Assembly: GCF_006539945.1 (NCBI RefSeq)
Contig: NZ_BJNZ01000028.1
Span: 1 to 61,373 of the forward strand
Source of the DNA: Cellulosimicrobium cellulans
Lineage (GTDB): Bacteria > Actinomycetota > Actinomycetes > Actinomycetales > Cellulomonadaceae
Direction: 5' to 3'
DNA: 61,373 nt
Below the pieces are notes generated by a model that was not told the DNA's origin, ran no database searches, and saw only the letters and a program-made list of their open reading frames with translations. Positions 9,300-18,448 of this stretch are shown one piece after another; the stretch's first letter is position 1, and every line of letters starts with the position of its first letter. The translations under genes and the position numbers were made by a program.

Positions 9300-10106
9300 T
9301 CACATGCGGGCGTACCGGGCGCGGGCGAAGGAGTAGAGCCCGTACGCGGCGAAGCCGAGCCCGACCGCGACGAGCAGCACCGCGCCGAACGGCTGGGCCG
9401 CGAGGGTCGCGAACGCGGTGTCGAGCCCGCCCGCCTGCTCCGGGTCGTGCTGCACGGCGGCCACGACGAAGAGCGCGCCGAGCACGCCGAGCGCGATGCC
9501 CTTGGCGATGTAGCCGACCCGGCCGAGCGTCACGACGGCGCGACCGACGTTCCCACCCGTGCCGCCCTCGAGGTCCTCGAGGAACTTTTTCCGCCAGCCC
9601 TTGACCACGTGGTAGACCCCGGCGGCGACGATCCCGACGCCGACCGCACCCACGAGGAGGACGCCGCCCGGCTTCTGCATGAGCGTCGCCGTCATGCTCT
9701 CCTCCTGGCCGGATCCGCCCGCCGACCCGTTCACGACCTGCACGGCGAGCACCCCGAGCGCGAGGTAGAGGACCGCCTTGCCGGCGGCCTTCAGGCGGTC
9801 GGACGTCTCGGCGGCGCCGCTCACCGCCACGGTGAGCTGCCACAGCGCGAGCGCGGCGAACGCCACGACGGAGAACCAGAGCAGGACGGTGCCGCCCGGC
9901 GTCTGCGCGATGGCGGTCAGAGCGCCGGTCTGGTCCGCCTGCTCGCTCGACGCCGCGCCCGTCGCCACCTGGACCGCGAGGACGCCCACCACGAGGTGGA
10001 GCACACCGCTGACCGCGTACCCGGCACGTGCCAGGAGCTCGAGCATCCTGCTGCCCCGTGCGCCTCGCGCTGCCGCCTTGCCCGTCGAGCTGATGCTCGG
10101 TGCCAC
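9300..10106 (-). CDS. DUF1206 multi-pass membrane protein
   Basis: Membrane protein of 268 residues built from three similar segments, each with an aromatic-glycine start ([50 protein letters not shown]) and two hydrophobic helices, the hallmark of the DUF1206 family with about six helices. The GTG at 10106 is chosen because GGAGG lies just before it. A lysine/arginine stretch (GWRKKFLED) separates repeats two and three. Function is unknown. It is divergent from the acyltransferase gene across a 140-base gap. Confidence 0.87.
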   Translation of the reverse strand: MAPSISSTGKAAARGARGSRMLELLARAGYAVSGVLHLVVGVLAVQVATGAASSEQADQTGALTAIAQTPGGTVLLWFSVVAFAALALWQLTVAVSGAAETSDRLKAAGKAVLYLALGVLAVQVVNGSAGGSGQEESMTATLMQKPGGVLLVGAVGVGIVAAGVYHVVKGWRKKFLEDLEGGTGGNVGRAVVTLGRVGYIAKGIALGVLGALFVVAAVQHDPEQAGGLDTAFATLAAQPFGAVLLVAVGLGFAAYGLYSFARARYARM

Positions 10107-10233
10107 TGGACCTCCTCGGTCGTCGGGACGCCGCCCCCAGCGCCGCCGGGTTCTCCGGCCCGGACACGGTGCCAGCCCTGCGCCGTGCACGCACGTCGAA
10201 CGGCACTCCCAGGTTCTTCAGATCACGGTTTGG

Positions 10234-10239
10234 TAACGT
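10234..10239 (+). promoter_or_regulatory. -10 element TAACGT, leaderless acyltransferase start
   Basis: TAACGT ends seven bases before the ATG at 10247, placing the transcription start at or next to the start codon. There is no Shine-Dalgarno sequence in front of that ATG. Confidence 0.5.
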
Positions 10240-10246
10240 GCCTCGG

Positions 10247-11356
10247 ATGCCCTCGACGACTCCACGCCTCGCGGTGCTCGACGGACTCCGGTTCGCGGCC
10301 GCCGCGGCGGTGCTCGTGTACCACTTCGTCGCCGTCAACCACCACGCGTGGGGCGAGCGGACGAGCGACTCCCTGCCGGGCGCGCAGGGCGTCGCCGCCT
10401 ACGGCTCCTTCGGCGTCCAGCTCTTCTTCGTCGTGTCCGGGTTCGTCATCCTCATGACCGCGTGGGGACGGGACGTGCGCGGCTTCGTCGCCTCGCGCGC
10501 CGGCCGGCTGTTCCCCGCGTACTGGGCGGCGGTCATCCTCACCCTGCTGCTGCTCGTCCTCGTGATCCCCGGGCGCCGTGACGTCGACCTCCCCGAGGCG
10601 GCGGCCAACCTCACCATGGTCCAGCGCGCGTTCGGGATCCCTGACCTGGAGGCCGTCTACTGGACGCTCTGGTCGGAGCTGCGGTTCTACGTGCTCGTCG
10701 GCGTGCTCGTCGCCGTCGGGCTCACCCGCGGACGGGTGCTCGCGTTCGTCGTGCTGTGGCCCGTCGCGGGGGCGATCGCCACGCAGACGGGCTCCGAGCT
10801 CGTCGCCACCGTCCTCGTCGCGCCCGACGCCCCGCTCTTCGCCGGCGGGATGGTGCTCTACCTTCTCACGCGCGAGCGCCGCTCGCCGGTCCTGTGGTTG
10901 GCGCTCGCGCTCGACGTGGTGCTCGCGGCAGCCGTCTCGGGCAGGATCCAGGCGGCCCGCATCGAGAACAGCACCGACGTCGTCGTGTCCCCCACCGTGT
11001 GGTGGGTCGCGATCGTCCTCTGCTTCGCCGTCGTCGCCGCCGCGACACTCACCCCGCTCGCCCGGATCTCCTGGGGCTGGCTCACCGCGCTCGGCGCCCT
11101 GACGTACCCGCTCTACCTCGTGCACTCGTCGTGGGGGCGGTGGGTGATCGAGTCGGTGCACCCGTACCTGTCCCGGGCAGCGACGCTGACCGTGGCCGTC
11201 GCCGTGTGCCTGGTGCTCGCCTGGGTGATCCACCGCGCCGTCGAACGCCCGCTCGGCCCGCGGCTGCGCCGCGCCCTCGACCGCGACCTCCGACGCGACG
11301 CCGGCCCCGCGGGCCGCGCCCTGGCGCGTCAGGACGGACCGGTCGCGGCCAGGTAG
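10247..11356 (+). CDS. acyltransferase family 3 membrane protein
   Basis: Predicted O-acyltransferase of the membrane-bound family 3, which acylates sugars, polysaccharides or lipids at the cytoplasmic membrane. It has 369 residues and about ten hydrophobic helices. Family marks are [17 protein letters not shown] near the N-terminus with the catalytic-type His, [14 protein letters not shown], and RLFPAYWAA. The ATG at 10247 is chosen because homologous sequence begins right there and a -10 element precedes it; the frame runs open upstream without such support. The substrate cannot be told. The 3' end overlaps the convergent DUF488 gene by 28 bases. Confidence 0.85.
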   Translation: MPSTTPRLAVLDGLRFAAAAAVLVYHFVAVNHHAWGERTSDSLPGAQGVAAYGSFGVQLFFVVSGFVILMTAWGRDVRGFVASRAGRLFPAYWAAVILTLLLLVLVIPGRRDVDLPEAAANLTMVQRAFGIPDLEAVYWTLWSELRFYVLVGVLVAVGLTRGRVLAFVVLWPVAGAIATQTGSELVATVLVAPDAPLFAGGMVLYLLTRERRSPVLWLALALDVVLAAAVSGRIQAARIENSTDVVVSPTVWWVAIVLCFAVVAAATLTPLARISWGWLTALGALTYPLYLVHSSWGRWVIESVHPYLSRAATLTVAVAVCLVLAWVIHRAVERPLGPRLRRALDRDLRRDAGPAGRALARQDGPVAAR

Positions 11357-11688
11357 TCGCGCAGCACGACCGCCTGGTTGTGCTCCTCGTCCTTCGCCCC
11401 GTACACGAGCGTCACCACGGGATGCTGCCCGACGACGTCCCGCAGCTCTCCCACGGCCTCGCCGTTCGCGTCCAGCTCGGCCCGGTACCGCTCGGCGAAC
11501 TCGTCGAACAGCGGCTCCTCGTGGTGGAACCAGCGCCGCAGCTCCGTGGACGGCGCGACCTCCTTGAGCCACAGGTCCACGCGTGCCTTCTCCTTGGTCT
11601 CCCCGCGCGGCCACAGCCGGTCGACGAGCACGCGGAACCCGTCACCCTCCTCGACCGGCGCGTACACCCGCTTGATCCGTACCGTCAT
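11329..11688 (-). CDS. DUF488 family protein
   Basis: Small cytoplasmic protein of 119 residues. MTVRIKRVY, RVLVDRLWPRG, W.KEVAPSTELRRWF and VTLVYGAKDEEHNQAVVL are the conserved blocks of DUF488, a family of unknown function often found near stress or DNA repair genes. The ATG at 11688 starts the conserved region; an upstream start at 11718 adds only a low-complexity tail. Its stop lies inside the 3' end of the convergent acyltransferase gene. Confidence 0.85.
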   Translation of the reverse strand: MTVRIKRVYAPVEEGDGFRVLVDRLWPRGETKEKARVDLWLKEVAPSTELRRWFHHEEPLFDEFAERYRAELDANGEAVGELRDVVGQHPVVTLVYGAKDEEHNQAVVLRDYLAATGPS

Positions 11689-11768
11689 GGGGCCATGACA
11701 CCGCGCGGTGCCGCGCACCGCATCCGCACGGTGGACGCGGACGTGGGCGTGGGCGAGCAGCCCGGTGG

Positions 11769-11842
11769 TGCCCCGTGCAGGACTTGAACCCGCGACCGAG
11801 AGATTATGAGTCTCCTGCTCTGACCAGCTGAGCTAACGGGGC
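11769..11842 (-). tRNA. tRNA-Ile2 (anticodon CAT)
   Basis: Clover-leaf of 74 bases, with CCA encoded at 11766-11768. The acceptor stem GCCCCGT pairs with ACGGGGC, the anticodon stem is GGAGA/TCTCT and the loop is CTCATAA. The body matches the minor isoleucine tRNA (CAT, modified to lysidine by TilS) better than elongator tRNA-Met: the TTAGCTCAG start, AGCAGG, and the GGTCGC..GTTCAAGTCC arm are all as in E. coli tRNA-Ile2. Assignment to Ile2 is an inference; tRNA-Met is the alternative. Confidence 0.9.
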
Positions 11843-11888
11843 GCGCGGGCGAGCATACCGCCCGTCCGGCGGGCCGACCCGGAGCGGC

Positions 11889-11894
11889 TACGGT
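11889..11894 (+). promoter_or_regulatory. -10 element TACGGT, leaderless hypothetical gene
   Basis: TACGGT lies exactly six bases before the GTG at 11901. Confidence 0.5.
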
Positions 11895-11900
11895 GGGGTC

Positions 11901-12416
11901 GTGTCCTGGTTTCGCCGTCCCAGCCTGCCCGACCCGGTCCGCCGCGCGCTCGACGTCCCGGCGGACGACCGCGTGCTCGCCTCGGCAGAGCTGACCGACG
12001 GCTCGTGGGCGGTCGCGACGCGCACCGAGCTCCTCACGAGCGACGCCGCGGGCGGGACGGTCGCGCGACGCCCGTGGTCGGACGTCGACCGTGCGGGGTA
12101 CGCGCCGGAGACCGCCACGATCACGGTCTCGTGGGTCGACGGCGGCGCTCCCCTGGTTCTCCACCTCGCCGACGCGCGCCGCACGTCGCTCGCCCAGACG
12201 CTGCGCGAGCGTGTGCAGTCGTCGGTGGTCCTGTCGGAGACCGTGACGTTCGCCGCAGGGCTCACCGCGCGGGTCGCGGTGCGGCGCGACGGCGACGGCG
12301 AGCTCTTCTCGCAGGTGGTCGCCGACCCCGGTGTCGACCTGACCGACCCGGAGGTGACGGCCCGGGTGGACGCTGCGGAGGGCAGGGTCCGGTCGGCGTC
12401 CGGACTACCCCTCTGA
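11901..12416 (+). CDS. conserved hypothetical protein
   Basis: Protein of 171 residues that I do not recognise as a named family. It reads like a soluble, mostly beta protein: SWFRRPSLPDPVRRAL at the N-terminus, then alternating short strands (VLASAELTDGSWAVATRTEL) and ITVSWVDG. It has no signal peptide, membrane segment or cysteine. The GTG start at 11901 lies just after a -10-like hexamer. It sits alone between two tRNA genes, on the opposite strand from the Ile2 tRNA, an arrangement that suggests an old, stable position. Confidence 0.75.
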   Translation: MSWFRRPSLPDPVRRALDVPADDRVLASAELTDGSWAVATRTELLTSDAAGGTVARRPWSDVDRAGYAPETATITVSWVDGGAPLVLHLADARRTSLAQTLRERVQSSVVLSETVTFAAGLTARVAVRRDGDGELFSQVVADPGVDLTDPEVTARVDAAEGRVRSASGLPL

Positions 12417-12471
12417 GCCTGCTAGAGTTTTCCCCGGCCGACACGGTGCAGACCGGGTCAGCCATGATCGA

Positions 12472-12544
<73 letters not shown>

Positions 12545-12550
12545 CCACCA

Positions 12551-12577
12551 GGCCCGGAACCTCGACGGTTCCGGGCC
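12551..12577 (+). terminator. Terminator after tRNA-Asn
   Basis: GGCCCGGAACC pairs perfectly with GGTTCCGGGCC around a five-base loop and is followed by TT. It begins three bases after the CCA end. The 244 bases beyond it, up to 12821, hold no gene that I can support. Confidence 0.85.
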
Positions 12578-12821
12578 TTGCTGGTTCTGTTGCACGGTGC
12601 CGACCCCGCGGAAACCCAGCGCCAACGCTGGTACCTCAGCCGTAGATCGGGTCGGTGGGCAGCGTCAGCTGCCGTGAGGGGCGCCCGTCTCGCCGTGCTT
12701 GCCGTGCCTTTCGACGCGATCATGAAGGTCCGCACGGGCCGTGCGCGCACGGCCCCGCCTCGACCGCTCCGCTCGGCCGACACCATCACGACGATGCGCG
12801 AAGCACGAGAGGACGAGGACT

Positions 12822-13220
12822 GTGGCAACAGCAGAAGAACAGGCAGCCTACCGGCGTGCGCTCGACGAGGCCGAGCAGCGGCTCGGATTCCGCCTGGAGA
12901 CCTTCCTCGAAGCCACCCCGGGCGAACCGGACAACGCCGCCGACTTCAAACGGATCGCCACGGTGCATGCCTTTGGGGACTCCTGGCCCCGGACGCAGTA
13001 CCTGGACACCAGGACGCGAGCTCTGATCTCCGTCACGATCGCCGCGGCCCTCGGTGTGCACGAGCCATTGCGGGGGCAGATACGCATCGCGCTCAACAGC
13101 GGTGCGACGCCCGAGGAGATCGTCGAGCTGTTCATTCATCTCGAGGCCTACGCCGGAGCCGCTCGAGCGTTCGATGGCTACACCATCGCAGCCGAGGTCT
13201 TCGCGGAGAGAGCGGGCTGA
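12822..13220 (+). CDS. carboxymuconolactone decarboxylase family protein
   Basis: Protein of 132 residues of the CMD/AhpD fold. Conserved blocks are TRTRALISVTIAAALG and HEPLRGQIRIALNSGATPEEI followed by HLEAYAGAARA, as in 4-carboxymuconolactone decarboxylases. It has no cysteine, so it lacks the CxxC pair of AhpD-type peroxidases. The GTG at 12822 follows AGAGGACGAGG; the in-frame ATG at 12741 would add a basic low-complexity tail and has no such site. Codon use looks less GC-biased than neighbours. No aromatic degradation genes lie nearby, so the substrate is unknown. Confidence 0.87.
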   Translation: MATAEEQAAYRRALDEAEQRLGFRLETFLEATPGEPDNAADFKRIATVHAFGDSWPRTQYLDTRTRALISVTIAAALGVHEPLRGQIRIALNSGATPEEIVELFIHLEAYAGAARAFDGYTIAAEVFAERAG

Positions 13221-13313
13221 CCGCCCTGCCCGTGCCTGGTTCGCTGTCGACGCTCGACACGGCTTGTCCTCGTCGGTAACCGGTGCAGGTGACAGGAGTG
13301 GGCCCCCCTACCG

Positions 13314-13332
13314 GTGTCCTGAGCCAGGACAC
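13314..13332. promoter_or_regulatory. inverted repeat GTGTCCTG-AGC-CAGGACAC upstream of the MFS gene
   Basis: Perfect eight-base half sites with a three-base spacer, 155 bases before the MFS start. The 266-base gap holds no gene. It resembles an operator for a small dimeric repressor such as TetR or MarR, but no such gene is adjacent. Confidence 0.4.
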
Positions 13333-13486
13333 AAACGCGGGAGCCTGCACCGGGCCCGACCGCAGCAGCGGACCGGGGCCTGAGTCGTTCCCCGGCCCGT
13401 CGCGAACCGCCCGGTCCTCCCTCGCGCCGCGCCAGATCTCCGGCATCCGGGGAATACTCGACCGTTGCCCGGGGCTTTCGTCTCCT

Positions 13487-14939
13487 GTGACCACGACGTC
13501 CCCCGCCGGGATCGGCCTGCGCTCCGAGCGCGGCCCCGTCCTCCTCGCCCTCATGCTGTCGACGGCCCTCGTCGCGCTCGACGCGACGATCATCGCGACG
13601 GCGTCGGCGACGATCGCGCGCGAGCTCGGCGGGTTCGCGCAGCTCCCCTGGCTGTTCTCGAGCTACCTGCTCGCCCAGGCGGTCGGGACGCCGGTCTTCG
13701 GCAGGCTGTCCGACGTCCTCGGCCGCGAGCGCCTCATGCTGGCGGGGGTCGCTCTCTTCTTCCTCGGGTCCGTGCTGTGCGGGTTCGCGTGGTCGATGCC
13801 CGCGCTCGTCGCCGGGCGCGTGCTCCAGGGCCTCGGTGCCGGTGCGGTCATGCCCGTCTCCCAGACGATCGCCGCGGACATCTACACGCTCGAGGAACGC
13901 GCGAAGGCGCAGGGCTACCTCGCGTCGGTGTGGGCGATCTCGTCCGTCGTCGGCCCGACGCTCGGCGGCGTGTTCTCCGAGTTCGTGAGCTGGCGGTGGA
14001 TCTTCTTCGTCAACGTGCCCCTGTGCGCGCTGGCCGCGTGGATGCTGCACCGCCGGTACCACGAGACACCGCGCGAGGGCGCGCGCGAGCCCATCGACTA
14101 CGTCGGTGCCGCGCTCCTCACCGCGGGCAGCACGTTGCTGCTGCTCGGGCTGCTCGAGGGAGGGTCCACGTGGGCGTGGGCCTCCCCCGCGTCGCTCGCG
14201 GTCCTCGGCGCCGCGGTCCTCCTGCTCGGCGTCTTCGCGGCGCACGCGCTATCCCGTGGTCGACCTCGCGATCCTGCGCCGGCGCGTCGTCGGGGTCTCG
14301 ACGGCCGTCTCGCTCCTCGTCGGCGTGATCGTCCTCGCGTTGTCCACGTACGTGCCGATCTACGCCCAGGGCGTCCTCGGCGTCGGTCCGCTCGTGGCGG
14401 GTTTCGCGCTCGCGGCGATGACGGTCGGCTGGCCGATCTCCGCCTCGAACGCCGGGCGCCTCTACCTGCGGATCGGGTTCCGGTGGACCGCCGTCATCGG
14501 GTCGGCGCTCGTCCTCGCCGGCACCTCGCTCACGCTCCTGCTCGGCACGTCGTCGTCGGTCTTCGCGCTCGCCGCGACGACGTTCGTCGTCGGCGTCGGG
14601 ATGGGGCTGACCGCCGTCCCGACGCTCATCGCCGCCCAGTCGTCGGCCGCCTTCACGGAACGCGGCGCCGTGACCGGCACCAACATGTTCGCGCGGTCGC
14701 TGGGCTCGGCCGTCGGCGTCGCGGTCTGCGGCGCGATCATCAACGCCCGCACGACGCTCGGCGCCGACGGCACCCCCGAGGGCCCGGGCCTCATGGCCGC
14801 GATCCACGTCGTGTTCGTCCTGCTCGCGGCGAGCGCCGCGGTTCTCGTCGTCCTCGCGGCCCTCATGCCGCCGGACCGTCAGGCCGCGCGCGACCGCCGG
14901 GCGGCGACGGCCGCCGCGACCGCGGATGCGACGGACTGA
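13487..14939 (+). pseudogene. DHA2-type MFS drug exporter, broken by a +1 frameshift
   Basis: Proton-driven multidrug exporter of the 14-helix type, judged by LDATIIATASATIARELG, GRLSDVLGRERLML and VAGRVLQGLGAGAVMPVSQ in the first half. The second half (YPVVDLAILRRRVVGVST onward, ending near 14939) reads in the next frame. The break lies at about 14240-14250; one extra base there, or two missing, would restore a protein of about 483 residues with the expected helix order. GTG at 13487 gives a normal N-terminus. Either the gene is recently inactivated, or this is an assembly error in a GC run. Both halves still code well. It converges on dnaG with a 13-base gap. Confidence 0.8.
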
Positions 14940-14952
14940 CCTCCCGGACGGC

Positions 14953-16899
14953 TCAGGCGATCTCGCCCTCGCGCAGCGTGCGGCGCTCCGCCTCGACGGC
15001 GAGGAGAGCGGCGAACGCCTCCTGGTACGCGGCGAGGTCGGCCGTGGGGTCGAGGCGCTGGAGCCGGCTCTTCGCGTCGGCGACGCGGCGGGTGAGACCG
15101 AGGTCGACGAGGCCGCGTACGACGCCGGCGACGTAGCCGCCGACGACGTTCTCCCGGTCCTCCGGCAGGGGCGCGACGGCGAGCTCGGTCACCAGGCCGC
15201 GCACGGGCTCGGCAGCCTGCTCGACGACGGCCTCGACCCAGTGCCCCGCGCCGAGCGTCGCCCCCTCCCGCACCCCGCCCGCGGCACGGATCGCAGCGTG
15301 GACGGCGCGCCAGGCCGGGACGGCGAACGCGTCCTCCCCGAGGTCGTCGAACACCGGCGGCACGTGCTGGGGGTACTGCAGGACGGCGACGAGCGCGAGG
15401 CGCTCGCGGCGCGCCACGGGGTCGCGCGGGTCGGGCGCGGGCAGCGCGGGGACCTCGGGCTCGGGTGCGGGGGCCTCCGCGCCTGGGCGGGCGGCGTCGG
15501 TCCGGGCGGTGCGGACCGGACCGGGCGCGCTGCCCCGCTTGGCGGCGGCTGCCACCTCGCGGCGGACGCGCTCGGCGTCCATGCCGATCCAGCCCGCGAG
15601 CATGCGGGCGTACTCGGGGCGCAGCGCGGCGTCGCGGATCCCGGCGACGACGGGTGCCGCGGCGCGCAGCGCGCCGACGCGGCCCTCGGCGGTGTCGAGG
15701 TCGAACGTCGCGAGCGTCGTCCTGATGACGAACTCGAAGAGGGGCTGGCGCCCGTCGACGAGGGCGCGCACTGCGTCGGGGCCGCGCGCCATGCGCAGCT
15801 CGCACGGGTCCATGCCGCTCGGCTCGACGGCCACGAACGTCTGGGCGTAGAAGCGCTGGTCCTCGCCGAACGCGCGGACGGCGGCCTTCTGCCCCGCCGC
15901 GTCGCCGTCGAACGTGAACACGACCTCGCCCCCGACGGACGCGCCCGACGCGAGCTGCATCCCTCCCCCGGCCGTCGTGTCGCCGAGGAGCCGTCGCACG
16001 ATCCGCGCGTGGTCGGAGCCGAACGCCGTGCCGCACGTCGCGACGGCGGTCGTCACGCCGGACAGGTGCGCCGCCATGACGTCGGTGTACCCCTCGACGA
16101 CGACGACGCGCTTCTGCTTGGCGATCTCGCGCTTGGCGAGGTCGATGCCGTAGAGCACGTGGGACTTCTTGTAGAGCGAGGTCTCGGGCGTGTTGAGGTA
16201 CTTGGGCCCCTGGTCCTCGTCGTAGAGGCGGCGCGCGCCGAACCCGACGATCTCGCCCGTGACGTCGCGGATGGGCCACACGAGCCGCCCGCGGAACCGG
16301 TCGTAGATGCCCCGCTGACCCTGGCTCATGAGGCCCGACGCCACGAGCTCGGGCTGCGTGAAGCCGCGCCCCTGGAGGTGGCGCTGGAGGTTGTCCCAGC
16401 CGGTGGGCGCGTACCCGACGCCGAAGTGCTCCGCGTCGGCGCGGTCGAAGCTGCGCTCGGCGAGGAACGCGCGGGCCGCCTGCGCCCCGGGCGCGAAGAG
16501 CTGCTCGGAGAAGTACTGCGCCGCCACGCGGTGCGCCTCGAGCAGCCGCTGGCGCCGGCCCGGCTCCTCGCGCGGGCGCTGCGGCCCGCCGGAGTCCTCG
16601 TAGCGGAGCTGGATCCCCACCCGGTCGGCGAGGTACTCGACGGCCTCGACGAAGGTCAGGCCGTCGATCTTCTGGACGAACGAGATGACGTCGCCGCCCT
16701 CGCCGCACCCGAAGCAGTGCCAGCGCCCGACGCCGGGGCGCACGTGGAACGACGGCGACCGCTCGTCGTGGAAGGGGCACAGGCCCTTGAGCGAGCCGAC
16801 GCCCGCGGTCTTGAGGGTGACGTGCGCGGAGACGATCTCGTCGATCCGTGCGCGGTCGCGGACGGCTTCCACGTCCTCGCGTCGAATCAGGCCTGCCAC
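14953..16899 (-). CDS. dnaG: DNA primase DnaG
   Basis: Makes RNA primers for replication. The protein is 648 residues. An N-terminal CHC2 zinc finger is clear (CPFHDERSPSFHV then WHCFGCGEGGD, residues about 41-70), followed by the RNA polymerase core with the TOPRIM motif VVVVEGYTDV and VATCGTAF, and a C-terminal helicase-binding region. The start GTG at 16899 has no ribosome binding site but lies six bases after TAGACT. It is not in the usual rpoD-dnaG arrangement; the neighbours here are an exporter and an AraC regulator. Confidence 0.97.
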   Translation of the reverse strand: MAGLIRREDVEAVRDRARIDEIVSAHVTLKTAGVGSLKGLCPFHDERSPSFHVRPGVGRWHCFGCGEGGDVISFVQKIDGLTFVEAVEYLADRVGIQLRYEDSGGPQRPREEPGRRQRLLEAHRVAAQYFSEQLFAPGAQAARAFLAERSFDRADAEHFGVGYAPTGWDNLQRHLQGRGFTQPELVASGLMSQGQRGIYDRFRGRLVWPIRDVTGEIVGFGARRLYDEDQGPKYLNTPETSLYKKSHVLYGIDLAKREIAKQKRVVVVEGYTDVMAAHLSGVTTAVATCGTAFGSDHARIVRRLLGDTTAGGGMQLASGASVGGEVVFTFDGDAAGQKAAVRAFGEDQRFYAQTFVAVEPSGMDPCELRMARGPDAVRALVDGRQPLFEFVIRTTLATFDLDTAEGRVGALRAAAPVVAGIRDAALRPEYARMLAGWIGMDAERVRREVAAAAKRGSAPGPVRTARTDAARPGAEAPAPEPEVPALPAPDPRDPVARRERLALVAVLQYPQHVPPVFDDLGEDAFAVPAWRAVHAAIRAAGGVREGATLGAGHWVEAVVEQAAEPVRGLVTELAVAPLPEDRENVVGGYVAGVVRGLVDLGLTRRVADAKSRLQRLDPTADLAAYQEAFAALLAVEAERRTLREGEIA

Positions 16900-16905
16900 G
16901 GAGCG

Positions 16906-16911
16906 AGTCTA
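16906..16911 (-). promoter_or_regulatory. -10 element TAGACT, leaderless dnaG
   Basis: On the minus strand TAGACT is followed by CGCTCC and then the GTG of dnaG, so the transcript probably starts at the start codon. Confidence 0.55.
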
Positions 16912-16955
16912 TGCGCCCGGCGATGCCGTCGGGGATGGCTCGACGGCGGCGTCGG

Positions 16956-17885
16956 TCACCCCTGGGCCGACCCCGACGCGGCCCCGACGAGCGCGTCGCG
17001 CGACGCCGCGCAGCGGCGTGCGTAGGCACCGGGCGTGGACCCGGTCGCGCGCGCGAAGTCGGTGCCGAGGTGCGCCTGGTCGTAGTAGCCGACGGCGGTC
17101 GCGAGCGCCGCGAGGTCCTGGTCGGGGTCGGCCGCGAGCAGGTCGGCGGCGAGGTGCACGCGGTGTCGCTGCAGGGCCCACTTGGGACTCACGCCGACGT
17201 GCGCGGCGAAGAGGCGCTGGAGCGAGCGCGACGACGTCCCGACGACCCCCGCGAGGTCGCCGACGCCCGCGCCCGGCCCGAGCTCGCCGCCCACGAGGGC
17301 CGCGAACGCGCGCGCGACGCGGTCGAGGTCGCGCTCGGCACGGACGGTCCGGGCGCGCTCGGCCCGCGCACGCAGGAGCGGCTCGACGGCGCGCGCCGCG
17401 TCCTCGTCCCGGCCCCCGTGGGCGAGGCCGAGCGCGGTGACCCCGGTGCGCTCCGCCGTCGGGCCGAGGAACGCGGCGGCGGGGACCTGCACCCCCGGGC
17501 GCACGGCGTCCGGGTGCCCGAGCAGCACCCGGAACGCACCGGGCCGCAGCTTGGTCCCGACGACGGCGCCCGAGCCGGTCAGGGTGCGCTCGAACAGGCC
17601 GGGCGGGATGCCGTGCGCGGCATAGCCCGACTCCTCGGCGACGACGTTCGCGACGGGGTGCGGCACGAGGACCTGGGTGAAGGACTCCCCCGGCGGCAGG
17701 TCCCAGCGCACGACCCAGTGCCGCTCGACGAGGTCCGTGAGGTCGGGCGCCGGCTCGACGCGCACGAGCTCGAACCCGCGCCGAGCGGAGGCGGGGTCGA
17801 CGAGCCCCCGCAGGGACGTCGTCGGACGGCGCCGGGACGCCGCTCCCGCGTCGGCGCGTCCAGAGGGTTCGAACACCTGTCGCAT
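16956..17885 (-). CDS. AraC-family transcriptional regulator
   Basis: Regulator of 309 residues. The N-terminal part (to about residue 180) resembles the DUF6597 sensing domain: W(V)VRWDLPPGESFTQVLVPHPVANVV and a TGSGAVVGTKLRPGAFR block. The C-terminal part has the double helix-turn-helix: LAGVVGTSSRSLQRLFAAHVGVSPKW and ALATAVGYYDQAHLGTDFARATGSTP. ATG at 17885 is preceded by TTGGAGGA; upstream starts read into low-complexity sequence. It is divergent from the VOC gene at 17969 with 83 bases between, which suggests that it controls that gene. The effector is unknown. Confidence 0.88.
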   Translation of the reverse strand: MRQVFEPSGRADAGAASRRRPTTSLRGLVDPASARRGFELVRVEPAPDLTDLVERHWVVRWDLPPGESFTQVLVPHPVANVVAEESGYAAHGIPPGLFERTLTGSGAVVGTKLRPGAFRVLLGHPDAVRPGVQVPAAAFLGPTAERTGVTALGLAHGGRDEDAARAVEPLLRARAERARTVRAERDLDRVARAFAALVGGELGPGAGVGDLAGVVGTSSRSLQRLFAAHVGVSPKWALQRHRVHLAADLLAADPDQDLAALATAVGYYDQAHLGTDFARATGSTPGAYARRCAASRDALVGAASGSAQG

Positions 17886-17968
17886 TCCTCCAAGACTGGC
17901 ACGGCCCGCCGACACGAGCATGGTGGGACGGCCCGCACCTCGCGGGCGACCACGACGAGGAGGACACC

Positions 17969-18421
17969 ATGGAGATGTCGGCACTGCACCCCAACGTCAC
18001 GGTGAACGGCGCGCGCGAGGCGATCGCGTACTACGAGGCGGCGCTCGCCGCCGAGGTGGTCGACACGATCACGGCGGGCGACACGATCATCCACTCCGAC
18101 CTGCGGCTCGTCTCCCCCGCCGGGACGTCCACGTTCACGGTCGCGGAGGCGTTCCCGCCCGACTCCGTCGCACCCGAGGCCGGAGCGCCGACGCACGCGT
18201 CGTTCACGATCCCGGTCGAGGACGCCGACGCCGCGTACGCGCGGGCCGTCTCAGCCGGCGGGTCGAGCATCGCGGAGCCCGCGGACTGGTTCGAGGGGTT
18301 CCGGCAGGCCGCGGTCCGCGACCCGTTCGGGCACCGCTGGTACTTCGTGACCGTCGCGGACTCCGTGACGGCCGCGGACGTGCAGCGCGCCAGCGACGCC
18401 TGGATGGCCGAGCAGGCCTGA
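17969..18421 (+). CDS. VOC family (glyoxalase/PhnB-like) protein
   Basis: Protein of 150 residues with two half-domains of the vicinal oxygen chelate fold: LHPNVTVNGAREAIAYYEAAL then PVEDADAAYARAVSAGGSSI and RDPFGHRWYFV. The pattern is that of PhnB-like proteins, which often have no proven enzyme activity. ATG at 17969 follows GAGGAGGACACC. It is divergent from the AraC regulator and may be its target. Function is not known. Confidence 0.87.
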   Translation: MEMSALHPNVTVNGAREAIAYYEAALAAEVVDTITAGDTIIHSDLRLVSPAGTSTFTVAEAFPPDSVAPEAGAPTHASFTIPVEDADAAYARAVSAGGSSIAEPADWFEGFRQAAVRDPFGHRWYFVTVADSVTAADVQRASDAWMAEQA

Positions 18422-18448
18422 GGCGACCGCGGGTCGCGCCCGTCGGCC

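Noticed and set aside
12578-12821. Small gene between tRNA-Asn terminator and the decarboxylase gene
   Set aside because: Frames here are short or Arg-rich and have no ribosome binding site or recognisable domain.
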